The notes: generated by a model not told the origin, from the letters alone. Positions 35,091-44,490 are shown, counted from the stretch's first letter. The stretch is 64,000 bases of DNA from Tritonibacter mobilis (GCF_001681715.1 NZ_LNWY01000021.1:1-64000), one strand, 5' to 3'. Made by a program: numbers and translations.

Positions 35091-36485
35091 TCAGGCTGTC
35101 ACCCGTACCCATGTGCCCATGCCCGCGGCGTGATGCGACAGCATATGGCAGTGAAACAGCCAATCACCCGGGTTATGGGCCTGAAAGGCGATCTCGCGGG
35201 TTTCTCCGCGCAGCATCAGGAGCGTGTCACGCAACGGACCGAGGGTGCCATCTGGCAGGACCTCGGAAAAATGCATGCCGTGCAGATGCATGGCATGTGG
35301 GAACTGGGTGTCGTTGACCATGCGGATGCGGATGGTCTCCCCCCGGCTTGCGGTGATCAGCGGCTCAATCGGGCGGCCTGCGGTGCCGTTGAAGGACCAG
35401 AACTGGCCCAATTGGGCGAGGTCCTGGCCAGAGAGGTCTTCGCCTTTGAAATTGGCGTTTTGCAGCCACGCCATCGCGCCGCCTTCGGTGATCAGATCGA
35501 CGCTGCGGGCGGCGTTCAGATCGATGGGAAAGTCGGGATTGGGCGGTAGCGCAGTGGGCGCGGTGCGGCGGGTGCGGGTGCCGGATGACACCGGAAAGCG
35601 GGCCAGCTCATAGCCGCCATCGCGCTCAAACTGGAGGAGAAATGCGTCCTCGCCAGCCTTGGCAGTCACGTCGACAAAGAGGTCGATGCGCTGGGCGGGG
35701 GCGAGGACAAGTTGGTCCGGCAGCGGCATCGGCGTGGCCAGTGGCATGCCGTCATAGGCCATCACCCAGCCCTCAAGCCCTTGAAGGCCGAGGGTGAAAA
35801 TGCGCGCATTGGCGCTGTTGATGAGGCGCAGGCGCAGGCGGTCGCCGGTTTTGACGGGGTGGTCCGCCACCATCTTGCCGTTGCACAAGAGCACATTGCC
35901 CATGCGGCCCGCGTGCGACAGATCATGCGGGGCATTGAACGCGGTATCGACCGCGGCCTCAGCCGTGACACGCAGGTCGTCAATCACCAGCGGCAGGTCC
36001 TGATCCACATCCGGCGCATCCGGTTCCTCGACGATCAACACGCCTTGCAGGCCGCGTTCGACCTGTTCCACCGATTGCGCGTGGGAATGGTACCAGTAGC
36101 TGCCCGCATCTGGCAGGACGAAATCATAGGTGAAGGTTTCACCGGGCTGGATCGGGTCCTGCGTGACGCCGGGCACCCCGTCCATGGCGTTATCGATGCG
36201 GATGCCGTGCCAATGGAGACTGGTGGGCTGTGACAGGCGGTTTTCGACCTCGGCCACCAGCTGTGCGCCCTGTTTCAGGCGCAGGGTTTCGCCCGGCATG
36301 GTGCCGTTGACGCACCACAGATCCGTGGCCGGGTAGTTTGGCGGGGCGATTTGCTGGGAGGCGGGCGCGAGGGTCAGGCGATGGGCCGTGGCGCGGGCCA
36401 TACGGGGTAGGGCGGGGAGCGTGGCGAGGGCGGTGAGTCCTTGCAGGGCGTGACGTCGGCTGAGGCGCATAAGATGGGCTTTCAT
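35091..36485 (-). CDS. Multicopper oxidase family protein (Tat-exported)
   Basis: 464 residues. The twin-arginine signal LSRRHALQGLTALATLPAL is near the N-terminus. All four copper-ligand blocks are visible: HWHG (91-94), WYHSH (131-135), FPHAMHLHGMHF and the C-terminal LFHCHMLSHHAAGM, where the Cys is the type-1 ligand. It resembles periplasmic laccase/CueO-like oxidases and may detoxify Cu(I) or oxidise phenols. It is a single gene, convergent with rarA; no copper regulator is adjacent. Confidence 0.92.
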   Translation of the reverse strand: MKAHLMRLSRRHALQGLTALATLPALPRMARATAHRLTLAPASQQIAPPNYPATDLWCVNGTMPGETLRLKQGAQLVAEVENRLSQPTSLHWHGIRIDNAMDGVPGVTQDPIQPGETFTYDFVLPDAGSYWYHSHAQSVEQVERGLQGVLIVEEPDAPDVDQDLPLVIDDLRVTAEAAVDTAFNAPHDLSHAGRMGNVLLCNGKMVADHPVKTGDRLRLRLINSANARIFTLGLQGLEGWVMAYDGMPLATPMPLPDQLVLAPAQRIDLFVDVTAKAGEDAFLLQFERDGGYELARFPVSSGTRTRRTAPTALPPNPDFPIDLNAARSVDLITEGGAMAWLQNANFKGEDLSGQDLAQLGQFWSFNGTAGRPIEPLITASRGETIRIRMVNDTQFPHAMHLHGMHFSEVLPDGTLGPLRDTLLMLRGETREIAFQAHNPGDWLFHCHMLSHHAAGMGTWVRVTA

Positions 36486-36652
36486 ATCGTTTGCCTGAGC
36501 CTAACCAGCGAGGCGTTGGGAACAAGACTTCCACCCACTGGAAGCTGACGCAGTTGTGAACGGCCCGGTCTGCGTCTGGTGCAGAGCGGCCATGGGGCGC
36601 GATTGGGCCGCAAAACTTGACATCCAGCGCGCCTCGCGCGAAGGGAGCGGGC

Positions 36653-37033
36653 ATGTTGATAACCGTGTTGAATGTGGCGCTGGGCGGCGCGATTGGGGCA
36701 AGCTGTCGCTACCTCGTGGGGGTGGGCGTGCTGCGCGTGCTCGGGCCGACCTCGTTTCCGCTGGGGGTGCTGGGGGTGAATATCCTTGGTTCTGCCCTGA
36801 TGGGTGCTTTTGTGGTGCTGGCGGCGCATAAGGGGCTGACGCATCTGTCGCCCTTTGTGATGACCGGTGTTCTGGGCGGTTTCACCACGTTTTCGGCCTT
36901 CTCGCTGGAGGCGGTTACCTTGTTTGAGCGCGGGGCCTACGGGCAGGCCGCGCTTTATATTGGCCTCTCCGCAGGCCTGTCTATTGCAGCCCTTGCCCTT
37001 GGCATGATGGCGGCCAGAGGAGTGCTGACATGA
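36653..37033 (+). CDS. crcB: Fluoride channel CrcB/Fluc
   Basis: 126 residues from ATG 36653 with AAGGGAG upstream. Four membrane segments; motifs NVALGGAIGASCRYLVG (the GGxxGAxxRY signature), LGVNILGSALMG and the conserved GVLGGFTTFSAFSLE. It exports fluoride. No fluoride riboswitch was recognised upstream. It overlaps the next gene by 4 bases (ATGA), starting a four-gene operon with an rluC-type gene, a HAD phosphatase and ATP12. Confidence 0.93.
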   Translation: MLITVLNVALGGAIGASCRYLVGVGVLRVLGPTSFPLGVLGVNILGSALMGAFVVLAAHKGLTHLSPFVMTGVLGGFTTFSAFSLEAVTLFERGAYGQAALYIGLSAGLSIAALALGMMAARGVLT

Positions 37034-38076
37034 ACGGCGTGCAGATGATCACCGTCACCGAAGACGACGGCGGCCAGCGGATCGACCGCTGGTTGCGGCG
37101 GCTTTTCCCGCATGTGAACCAAGGCCGCATCGAGAAGATGTGCCGCAAGGGCGAGCTGCGTCTGGACGGGGGCCGTGTGAAGGCCAACACCCGCGTTGAG
37201 GCCGGACAGGTGGTGCGGGTGCCGCCGCTGGCCGAGAGCGATATGAAACCGGCCGAAGCGCGCCCGGTGAAGATCTCGGATGCCGACGCCAAGATGATTC
37301 GCGATTGCGTGGTCTATAAGGACGACGATGTTCTGGTGATCAACAAACCGGCGGGGCTGGCGGTGCAGGGCGGTTCCGGCACGACCAAACATGTGGATGG
37401 CCTCTCGGAAGCGCTGCGCTTTGACGCCGAGGACAAGCCGCGGCTGGTGCACCGTCTCGACAAGGACACATCCGGCCTGCTGGTGCTGGCGCGCAACCGC
37501 AAGGCGGCGCAGGGGCTCACCGCAGCCTTCCGCCACAAGAACACCCGCAAGATCTACTGGGCCTTGGTCGCAGGCGTGCCGACCCCCTACCTTGGCGAGA
37601 TCAAGACCGGGTTGGTGAAGGCACCGGGGCACGGCAAATCCGGCGAGGGCGAAAAGATGATCCCCGTTGATCCGCGCGATGTGGATGCAACGCCCGGGGC
37701 CAAGCGCGCGCATACCTTTTATGCCACGCTTTACCGCGTGGCGAGCCGTGCGAGCTGGGTCGCGATGGAGCCTGTGACGGGCCGCACCCACCAATTGCGG
37801 GCGCATATGGCGGGCATGGGGCATCCGATCATTGGCGATGGCAAATATGGCGGTTCCGGTCAGGAGAACCTCGGCGATGGCTGGGGCGCGCAAATTGGCG
37901 GTCTGATCTCGAAAAAACTGCACCTGCACGCGCGCCGTTTGCAGTTCGAACACCCTGTCACCGGCAAAGTGGTGACAGTGACCGCCGCGCTGCCGGATCA
38001 TATGAAAGAGAGCTGGGACACCTTTGGCTGGACCGAGGATCTGGCCGCCGACGATCCCTTTGAGACGCTGTTTTGA
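37030..38076 (+). CDS. RluA-family pseudouridine synthase (RluC/RluD type)
   Basis: 348 residues. An N-terminal S4 RNA-binding domain (RIDRWLRRLFPHVNQGRIEK) precedes the synthase domain with the catalytic HRLDKDTSGLLV (Asp of RLDKDTSG) and GRTHQLRAHMAGMGHPIIGD. It converts uridines in 23S rRNA to pseudouridine; the precise position (955/2504/2580 or 1911/1915/1917) is not settled, though RluC is favoured. It is coupled to crcB by ATGA and to the HAD gene by TTGA. Confidence 0.92.
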   Translation: MNGVQMITVTEDDGGQRIDRWLRRLFPHVNQGRIEKMCRKGELRLDGGRVKANTRVEAGQVVRVPPLAESDMKPAEARPVKISDADAKMIRDCVVYKDDDVLVINKPAGLAVQGGSGTTKHVDGLSEALRFDAEDKPRLVHRLDKDTSGLLVLARNRKAAQGLTAAFRHKNTRKIYWALVAGVPTPYLGEIKTGLVKAPGHGKSGEGEKMIPVDPRDVDATPGAKRAHTFYATLYRVASRASWVAMEPVTGRTHQLRAHMAGMGHPIIGDGKYGGSGQENLGDGWGAQIGGLISKKLHLHARRLQFEHPVTGKVVTVTAALPDHMKESWDTFGWTEDLAADDPFETLF

Positions 38077-38741
38077 CCTCTGCGCTGAAGCTCATTCTGT
38101 TTGATGTGGACGGGACCCTGGTGGACAGCCAGGGGACGATTGTTTCTTGCATGAATGAGGCTTTCGCAGGTGCGGGGTTGGTGCCTCCCTCACGCGCGGC
38201 GATCCTGTCCATCGTGGGGCTGTCGCTACCGCAGGCGATGACGCGTTTGGCGGCGGATCAGCCCGCGCAGGTTCAGGACGCGCTCGTTGAGGGCTACAAA
38301 CGCGCCTTTCAGGCAGAGCGTTTGCACAAAGGGGCGGCGCATTCACCGCTTTATCCCGGAGCCCGGGAGGTGCTGGACGCGCTTCATGCGGTGCCGGAAT
38401 ACATCCTTGGTGTGGCCACCGGGAAATCCCAGCGCGGGTTGGACGCGCTGATCGAAGGGCATGATCTGGGAATGTTCGTCACCCGTCAGGTGGCCGATCA
38501 CCACCCCTCCAAACCGCATCCGTCGATGATCCTCACGGCGATGTCGGAGACGGGCATCCCGCCTGCCGACACGGTGATGATTGGCGACACCACATTTGAC
38601 ATGGACATGGGCCGCGCCGCCGGGGTGACGACCATCGGCGTGGATTGGGGCTACCATGCGGCTGCGCATCTGGGGGCGGATCACATGCTGGCGGAGTTCG
38701 CCGCGCTGCCGGATCTGTTGCGCCGGATCTGGCCGGACTAA
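38073..38741 (+). CDS. HAD-IA family hydrolase (phosphoglycolate-phosphatase-like)
   Basis: 222 residues starting at TTG 38073, which overlaps the previous stop as TTGA; no ATG exists upstream of the active site. HAD motif I is ILFDVDGTLVDSQ (nucleophile Asp), motif II is GVATGKSQRG, the Lys is in HHPSKPHPSMI and motif IV is MIGDTTFDMDMG. It dephosphorylates a small metabolite, the identity of which is unknown. The fixed neighbourhood crcB-rlu-HAD-ATP12 is common in this family of bacteria. Confidence 0.88.
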   Translation: MTSALKLILFDVDGTLVDSQGTIVSCMNEAFAGAGLVPPSRAAILSIVGLSLPQAMTRLAADQPAQVQDALVEGYKRAFQAERLHKGAAHSPLYPGAREVLDALHAVPEYILGVATGKSQRGLDALIEGHDLGMFVTRQVADHHPSKPHPSMILTAMSETGIPPADTVMIGDTTFDMDMGRAAGVTTIGVDWGYHAAAHLGADHMLAEFAALPDLLRRIWPD

Positions 38742-38783
38742 CCCTGCCGCGACCACGCCCGAGACGAAGAAGGACGGACCAAG

Positions 38784-39488
38784 ATGAGTGAATGGAAACA
38801 GAAGCGATTCTGGAAAGAGGTGAGCGTCGAGGAAGACGGCGCGGGCTTTGCCGTGGCGCTGGACGGGCGGCGCGTGAAAACACCGGCAAAAACCGCGCTG
38901 GTGGTGCCGACGCGGACGCTGGCTGAGGCGATTGCCGCCGAGTGGGACGCGCAGGACGAGCAGATCGACCCGCTGTCGATGCCCAACACGCGGTCGGCCA
39001 ATGCGGCGATCGACAAGGTGGCGGTGCAGTTCGCCGAGGTTGCCGATATGCTGGCGGAGTACGGCGACAGCGATCTGTTGTGTTACCGCGCCGAAAGCCC
39101 CGAGGGGCTGGTCGCCCGTCAGAGCGAATCTTGGGATGCGGCGCTGGATTGGGCCGAGGCTGCGCTGGGCGCACGCCTGCTGCCGCGCGCTGGCATCCTG
39201 CATGCGCCGCAAGACGGGGCTGCACTGGAAGTTCTGCGCAAGCGGGTGCATCAAATGACGCCGTTTCAGCTCGCGGCGTTTCACGATCTGGTGGGGTTGA
39301 CCGGTTCGTTGATCCTTGGGTTCGCCACCGCAGAGGGCTGGCGCACGTTGGATGAGATCTGGGAAATCTCGCGCATTGATGAGCGCTGGCAAGAGGAGCT
39401 TTGGGGCCCGGACGACGAGGCGCAAGCTATTGAAGCCCAGAAAAAACAGGCCTTTGAACACGCTGCGGGTTTTTACGCGCGGGTCTGA
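38784..39488 (+). CDS. ATP12 family chaperone
   Basis: 234 residues. WKQKRFWKEVSVEEDGAGFAV (core KRFWKEVSV) and LDGRRVKTPAKTALVVPT at the start, then MPNTRSANAAIDKV and LCYRAESPEGLVARQ match ATP12, the assembly factor of the F1-ATPase alpha subunit in mitochondria and alphaproteobacteria. It is the last gene of the crcB operon, ahead of a modest terminator. Confidence 0.92.
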   Translation: MSEWKQKRFWKEVSVEEDGAGFAVALDGRRVKTPAKTALVVPTRTLAEAIAAEWDAQDEQIDPLSMPNTRSANAAIDKVAVQFAEVADMLAEYGDSDLLCYRAESPEGLVARQSESWDAALDWAEAALGARLLPRAGILHAPQDGAALEVLRKRVHQMTPFQLAAFHDLVGLTGSLILGFATAEGWRTLDEIWEISRIDERWQEELWGPDDEAQAIEAQKKQAFEHAAGFYARV

Positions 39489-39798
39489 GCGCAGGCTGAG
39501 TAATTCATGCTTGTCGCCAGCGGTTGGCGGTCAATCAATGCGGCGTCCCAATCGGGGCGCCGTTTGTCGAATCAGGGGTTCGATGATTCGCGAATCCATT
39601 GCCCAAAAAATACCAAGCTCAAGCCGATCAAGGCGAAAAGCCCATTGATTTCGGTGATACTGCCCTTGACGTACGTTGATGAATCCGCCCAAACTCGGCC
39701 ACGAAAGCGGGGCCAACCTCGCTTCAAACAGCCCGCACCGTGACGGGGTGGGTGATAAAGAACCACCAACTCAGGTGGATAGTCAGGAAGAGGTAAAC
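39489..39798. other. Intergenic region between the ATP12 gene and bztA
   Basis: 310 bases. A terminator-like hairpin (39541-39565) lies at the left. The right part is the bztA leader with a small hairpin CCACC/GGTGG near 39764. A TTGACG is present at about 39664 but without a convincing -10 box. No gene is seen. Confidence 0.5.
39541..39565 (+). terminator. Terminator-like hairpin after the ATP12 gene
   Basis: CGGCGTCCC / GGGGCGCCG (nine pairs, one T-G), AATC loop and only three Ts. Confidence 0.6.
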
Positions 39799-40815
39799 AT
39801 GAACAATTCCGTATTCTTTGGCGCGCTGACCGTGGCCGGTCTCGCAGCCGGTGCTGCAGCAGCCGGCACGCTGGACGACGTCAAGGCACGCGACAAACTG
39901 AACTGCGGGGTCTCCACCGGTCTGGTCGGCTTTTCTGCGCCGAACGCCAACGGTGAGTGGGAAGGCTTTGACATCGCGGTCTGCCGCGCTGTGGCAGCAG
40001 CCGTCCTCGGTGACCCGAGCAAGGTCGAATACGTGCCGACCACCGGCAAGACCCGCTTCACCGCACTGGCCTCTGGCGAGGTTGACGTGCTGGCCCGTAA
40101 CACCACTTGGACCTTCAGCCGCGACGTTGACCTGAAGTTCGAATTCATCGGCGTGAACTACTACGATGGTCAGGGCTTCATGATCCCCAAAGAGCTGGGC
40201 GTGTCCTCGGCCAAGGAACTGGACGGCGCGACCGTATGTATTCAGACCGGTACCACCACCGAGCTGAACCTCGCGGACTTCTTCCGTGCCAACAACATCT
40301 CCTATGAGCCGGTTCCGATCGAGACCAACGCAGAAGCGCGCCAGCAGTATCTGGCGGGTGCTTGCGACGTCTACACCACCGACGCATCCGGTCTGGCGGC
40401 AACCCGCGCGACCTTTGACGATCCGTCCAACCACGTGATCCTGCCGGAGATCATCTCCAAAGAGCCGCTCGGCCCGCTGGTCCGTCACGGCGACAACGAG
40501 TGGGGCGACGTGGTGCGCTGGACCCTGAACGCGCTGGTCGCAGCTGAAGAGCTGGGCATCACCTCCGCGAACATGTCCGAAAAAGCAGCTGGCACCGACA
40601 ACCCGGAAATCAACCGCCTGCTGGGCTCCGAGGGCAACCTCGGCGAGATGCTCGGTCTGGACGCGGACTGGGCTCAAAAAGCGCTGGCCGCTGGTGGTAA
40701 CTACGGTGAGATCTTTGCCAAGACCATTGGTGAGGACACTCCGGTCGGTCTGGCCCGTGGCCTGAACGCCCAGTGGACCGATGGTGGCCTGCTTTACGCA
40801 CCGCCGTTCCGCTAA
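39799..40815 (+). CDS. bztA: Amino-acid ABC transporter, periplasmic binding protein BztA/AapJ
   Basis: 338 residues from ATG 39799 with AAGAGG upstream. A signal peptide ends near AAAAG (residue 22-23). The mature start TLDDVKARDKLNCGVSTGLV and the closing GGLLYAPPFR are typical of AapJ/BztA receptors for glutamate, glutamine, aspartate and asparagine. Permeases and ATPase follow in order. A strong hairpin after its stop probably lets it accumulate over the membrane parts. A close paralog lies at 62771-63778. Confidence 0.94.
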   Translation: MNNSVFFGALTVAGLAAGAAAAGTLDDVKARDKLNCGVSTGLVGFSAPNANGEWEGFDIAVCRAVAAAVLGDPSKVEYVPTTGKTRFTALASGEVDVLARNTTWTFSRDVDLKFEFIGVNYYDGQGFMIPKELGVSSAKELDGATVCIQTGTTTELNLADFFRANNISYEPVPIETNAEARQQYLAGACDVYTTDASGLAATRATFDDPSNHVILPEIISKEPLGPLVRHGDNEWGDVVRWTLNALVAAEELGITSANMSEKAAGTDNPEINRLLGSEGNLGEMLGLDADWAQKALAAGGNYGEIFAKTIGEDTPVGLARGLNAQWTDGGLLYAPPFR

Positions 40816-40830
40816 GTTTTGAAACCGGAA

Positions 40831-40856
40831 AGGGCGTGAGGTTCTCCTCGCGCCCT
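40831..40856 (+). terminator. Strong hairpin between bztA and bztB
   Basis: AGGGCGTGAGG / CCTCGCGCCCT has eleven pairs with a TTCT loop and a poor T-run. It is placed where transporter operons often carry an mRNA-stabilising or partially terminating hairpin that raises the receptor level. Confidence 0.65.
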
Positions 40857-40954
40857 TCTTCCCAGTAAAGAATAACGAAATCTGCGGCCAGTCACAGAGT
40901 GAGGATGAACCTCGCCGGGAGGATTGGAACTGCAGGCCTCGGGGATCCCTATAT

Positions 40955-42223
40955 ATGTCGACTTTGACTGACCCGCCGAAAGAGAGTTTTCGGCTGTCGA
41001 TGCTGATTTACGACACCCGCTATCGCTCCGCGACCATTCAGGTGGTTGCCATGATCGGGTTTATGATCCTTATCGGATCAATCATCAGCAACACCGTTCA
41101 CAACCTCACGGATCTGGGTAAAGAACCCAGCTTTAGCTTCCTGTCAGAGCCAGCGGGCTATGACATCAACCAGCGACTTCTGGATTATGACAATCAAGAC
41201 AGCCACATGCGGGCGTCGTTGATTGGTCTGCTGAACACGCTGGTTGTGGCCGTTCTTGGCTGTATCACTGCAACCATCCTTGGCGTGATCATCGGCGTCT
41301 TGCGCCTGTCGTCGAACTGGCTTGTCGCTCGTTTGATGACCATCTACGTCGAGATGTTCCGCAACGTGCCGGTGCTCTTGTGGATCGTTTTCATCATGGC
41401 GATCCTGATCGAGACACTGCCTGCGCCTCGCGCCTTTAGGGGGGACACTCCCGAAGCCACGATGAGCGTCTTTGACAGCGTCGCCGTGACCAATCGCGGT
41501 GTCTATGTGCCAGAGCCGCTGTTTCACAACTCGCTTGGCAACATCCATGTGTTTGGCGATTCAGCGCTGCGTTTTGATGTCTCGCTCGATCTGATGGCCT
41601 TTTTGATCGTGCTTGGCGGCAGCCTCTATGCTTCCATGCGCATTCGCAAATGGGCTGACGCGCTGCAGGAATCCACTGGGCGGCGGCCAACGATCTGGCA
41701 CATCCGCGCCGCGGTTGTGATCGTGCCATCTGCGCTCTTGATGTTGGTGCTGGGCTTCCACCTTGGTTATCCAGAATTGAAAGGGTTTAACTTCTCGGGC
41801 GGGACCCATCTGCGCAACTCCTTGATTGCGCTGTGGTTGGCCTTGTCGCTCTATACGGCGGCCTTCATCGCCGAGATCGTGCGCTCTGGTATTCTCGCAA
41901 TCTCTAAAGGTCAGACAGAAGCGGCTGCGGCCCTTGGTCTGCGCCCCAAGCGGATCATGAACCTCGTGGTTCTGCCGCAGGCGTTGCGCGTTATCATTCC
42001 GCCGCTGATCTCCAACTATCTGAACCTGACGAAGAACTCCTCGCTCGCCATTGCTGTGGGCTACATGGATCTGACCGGGACATTGATGGGGATCACCATG
42101 AACCAGACCGGGCGGGAGTTGGAAACCGTGCTCTTGGGTATGCTCGTGTACCTCACGATCAGCCTGCTGATTTCCAGCGCCATGAACTGGTACAACAATC
42201 GCGTCAAACTGGTGGAGCGGTAA
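40955..42223 (+). CDS. bztB: Amino-acid ABC transporter permease BztB
   Basis: 422 residues, the extended AapQ/BztB permease. The N-terminal membrane segment (AMIGFMILIGSIISNTVHNL) is followed by a periplasmic part and the first half of the permease domain (GLLNTLVVAVLGCITATILG). An inserted region follows, then the EAA loop EAAAALGLRPKRIMNLVVLPQALRVIIPPL (core AAAALGLRPKRIMNLVVLPQ). It forms the channel with BztC. bztC starts one base after its stop. Confidence 0.94.
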   Translation: MSTLTDPPKESFRLSMLIYDTRYRSATIQVVAMIGFMILIGSIISNTVHNLTDLGKEPSFSFLSEPAGYDINQRLLDYDNQDSHMRASLIGLLNTLVVAVLGCITATILGVIIGVLRLSSNWLVARLMTIYVEMFRNVPVLLWIVFIMAILIETLPAPRAFRGDTPEATMSVFDSVAVTNRGVYVPEPLFHNSLGNIHVFGDSALRFDVSLDLMAFLIVLGGSLYASMRIRKWADALQESTGRRPTIWHIRAAVVIVPSALLMLVLGFHLGYPELKGFNFSGGTHLRNSLIALWLALSLYTAAFIAEIVRSGILAISKGQTEAAAALGLRPKRIMNLVVLPQALRVIIPPLISNYLNLTKNSSLAIAVGYMDLTGTLMGITMNQTGRELETVLLGMLVYLTISLLISSAMNWYNNRVKLVER

Positions 42224-42224
42224 T

Positions 42225-43553
42225 ATGAGTGACATTTCTTTCGTTCGCACGGAGATGCTGCCACCCAAAGATCCGCCAGCCAGCGAAGTTGGCGTGGTGG
42301 GATGGGCGCGCGCCAATCTGTTCTCCGGTTGGTTCAACTCGATCCTGACAGTGGTGTCGCTGTACTTCGTGATCAAAATCCTGATCGGATTGATTGGTTG
42401 GGCATGGGTGCCGACATGGTCGGCCACCTCGCTGCCAGAATGCCGCGTGATCTTTGAAGAGCTGGGACGCAGCGGCCACAATGCTGGGGCGTGCTGGGGC
42501 GTGATTGCCGAACGCTGGCCACAGCTGTTGTTTGGCTTTTATCCCAATGGGTACGAGGAAGGGACGGCTGACCTGCGCTGGCGCCCGGTTCTGGCCTTTG
42601 TGTTGCTGTTTGTCGCGCTGGCGCCGGTGCTGTTTTCCGACAAGGTTCCGGCCAAGCTGATCTACTTCACCGCAGTTTACCCGTTCCTGATGCCTTGGCT
42701 GTTGTGGGGTGGCACCGTGTGGACGCCGGTGTCTGCTGCACTTGGGTTTGTGCTGGGCTACGTGGTCTATAAGGCGCTCGCTCAGAGCACATCGGAGCTG
42801 ATCGGCTTGATCGTCGGTGTTGTCGCTGCATTTGTGTGGTGGCTGTTTGTCGCCTCGCTGTTTTCTTCAGCGCTGGCCTCAGTGGTCCCACTGGCATTGG
42901 AATCGGTGGAATCGCGGCAGTTCGGGGGCTTCATGCTGTCGATCACCATCGGCGTTGTGGCCATTGGCCTGTCGCTGCCGATCGGGATCGTGTTGGCACT
43001 GGGACGTCAGTCGGATCTGCTGATCGTAAAGACGCTCTGCGTGGGCTTTATCGAGTTCATCCGCGGCGTGCCGTTGATCACACTGTTGTTCGTGGCCTCG
43101 ACGCTTTTGAATATCTTTATGCCCCCGGGGACCAACTTTGACATCATCATGCGGGTCTTCATCATGGTGACGCTCTTTGCCTCCGCCTATATGGCTGAGG
43201 TGATCCGGGGCGGTCTCGCGGCGCTGCCAAAAGGTCAGTATGAGGGGGCCGACAGTCTTGGTCTCAACTATTGGCAGGCGCAGCGGCTGATCATCATGCC
43301 GCAGGCGTTGAAGATCTCCATTCCGGGCATCGTCTCCACCTTCATCGGCGTTTTCAAGGACACCACCCTTGTGTCGGTTATCGGTTTGTTTGACCCGCTG
43401 AACCTGACAAACGCCATCCGTGCTGATGCGGACTGGAATGGTCTTGTGTGGGAGCTTTACGGCTTCATCGCGCTGCTGTTCTTCGTCTTCTGCTTCGGCA
43501 TGTCCCGCTATTCCATGTATCTGGAGCGCAAACTCCAGACTGGCCACCGTTAA
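42225..43553 (+). CDS. bztC: Amino-acid ABC transporter permease BztC
   Basis: 442 residues, the AapM/BztC permease with several additional N-terminal membrane segments. The EAA motif is EGADSLGLNYWQAQRLIIMP, and FIEFIRGVPLITLLFVASTL precedes it as in polar amino acid permeases. Tightly coupled to bztB (stop and start separated by one base) and 12 bases from bztD. Confidence 0.94.
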   Translation: MSDISFVRTEMLPPKDPPASEVGVVGWARANLFSGWFNSILTVVSLYFVIKILIGLIGWAWVPTWSATSLPECRVIFEELGRSGHNAGACWGVIAERWPQLLFGFYPNGYEEGTADLRWRPVLAFVLLFVALAPVLFSDKVPAKLIYFTAVYPFLMPWLLWGGTVWTPVSAALGFVLGYVVYKALAQSTSELIGLIVGVVAAFVWWLFVASLFSSALASVVPLALESVESRQFGGFMLSITIGVVAIGLSLPIGIVLALGRQSDLLIVKTLCVGFIEFIRGVPLITLLFVASTLLNIFMPPGTNFDIIMRVFIMVTLFASAYMAEVIRGGLAALPKGQYEGADSLGLNYWQAQRLIIMPQALKISIPGIVSTFIGVFKDTTLVSVIGLFDPLNLTNAIRADADWNGLVWELYGFIALLFFVFCFGMSRYSMYLERKLQTGHR

Positions 43554-43565
43554 GGAGTTCAACAT

Positions 43566-44357
43566 ATGTCTGAACTTGCTCTCGACCGAGAAATCGACCG
43601 CTCCAAGATGAAAGTCTCGGATGAGGTCGCCATCCAGATCACCGATATGAACAAGTGGTACGGCGCATTTCATGTGCTGCGCGACATCAACCTGACGGTG
43701 AACCAAGGCGAACGTATCGTCATCGCGGGGCCTTCGGGCTCCGGCAAATCCACCCTGATCCGCTGCCTCAATGCGCTCGAAGAGCATCAGGCGGGCAAGA
43801 TCTTGGTGGATGGTACCGAGTTGTCGAATGATCTCAAGAACATCGACAAGATCCGCTCCGAGGTTGGCATGGTGTTTCAGCACTTCAACCTGTTCCCGCA
43901 TCTGACCATTCTGGAAAACTGCACGCTGGCCCCGATCTGGGTGCGCAAGACGCCCAAGAAAGAGGCCGAAGAGCGCGCGATGCATTTCCTGGAAAAAGTG
44001 AAGATCCCCGATCAGGCGCTGAAGTATCCGGGCCAGTTGTCGGGCGGTCAGCAGCAGCGGGTGGCGATTGCACGGAGCTTGTGCATGATGCCGCGGATCA
44101 TGCTGTTTGACGAGCCGACCTCGGCGCTGGATCCGGAGATGATCAAAGAGGTGCTCGACACGATGATCGAGCTCGCCGAAGAAGGCATGACGATGCTCTG
44201 TGTGACGCATGAGATGGGCTTTGCCCGTCAGGTGGCGAACCGGGTGATCTTTATGGATGCCGGCCAGATCGTGGAGCAGAACGAGCCGGAAGAGTTCTTC
44301 AACAACCCGCAGAGCGAACGCACCAAGCTGTTCCTCAGCCAGATCCTGGGTCACTGA
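43566..44357 (+). CDS. bztD: Amino-acid ABC transporter ATP-binding protein BztD
   Basis: 263 residues. Walker A is [20 protein letters not shown], the ABC signature is [15 protein letters not shown] and Walker B is [15 protein letters not shown], followed by the switch His in CVTHEMGFA. It energises uptake of acidic amino acids and amides. A leading NNN-type terminator is found 22 bases after its stop. Confidence 0.96.
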   Translation: MSELALDREIDRSKMKVSDEVAIQITDMNKWYGAFHVLRDINLTVNQGERIVIAGPSGSGKSTLIRCLNALEEHQAGKILVDGTELSNDLKNIDKIRSEVGMVFQHFNLFPHLTILENCTLAPIWVRKTPKKEAEERAMHFLEKVKIPDQALKYPGQLSGGQQQRVAIARSLCMMPRIMLFDEPTSALDPEMIKEVLDTMIELAEEGMTMLCVTHEMGFARQVANRVIFMDAGQIVEQNEPEEFFNNPQSERTKLFLSQILGH

Positions 44358-44378
44358 GACCTGTTGTCAAATTGAGAA

Positions 44379-44404
44379 AAGGCCGGGCAATGCCCGGCCT
44401 TTTC
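44379..44404 (+). terminator. Intrinsic terminator after bztD
   Basis: AAGGCCGGGCA / TGCCCGGCCTT, eleven pairs, followed by TTTTC. Confidence 0.88.
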
Positions 44405-44422
44405 GCTTGTTTATGTGGTGTG

Positions 44423-44490
44423 AGGGGGCGCTGCCCCCTTTCGGGCCCTGCGGGCCCGACCCCCGAGATATTTGCAAAAAGCTGAAGGCA
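44423..44490 (+). repeat. Dispersed intergenic repeat, family 1, copy D
   Basis: GGGGGCGCTGCCCCC, a second palindrome TCGGGCCCTGCGGGCCCGA, then CCCCCGAGATATTTGCAAAA and GCTGAAGGCAG. Same block order as copies A and B, with an internal palindrome in the place of copy B's. Confidence 0.6.

Noticed and set aside
36486-36652. Possible fluoride riboswitch ahead of crcB
   Set aside because: The gap is short and I could not find the conserved GG..G..ACC-type core and pseudoknot with confidence.
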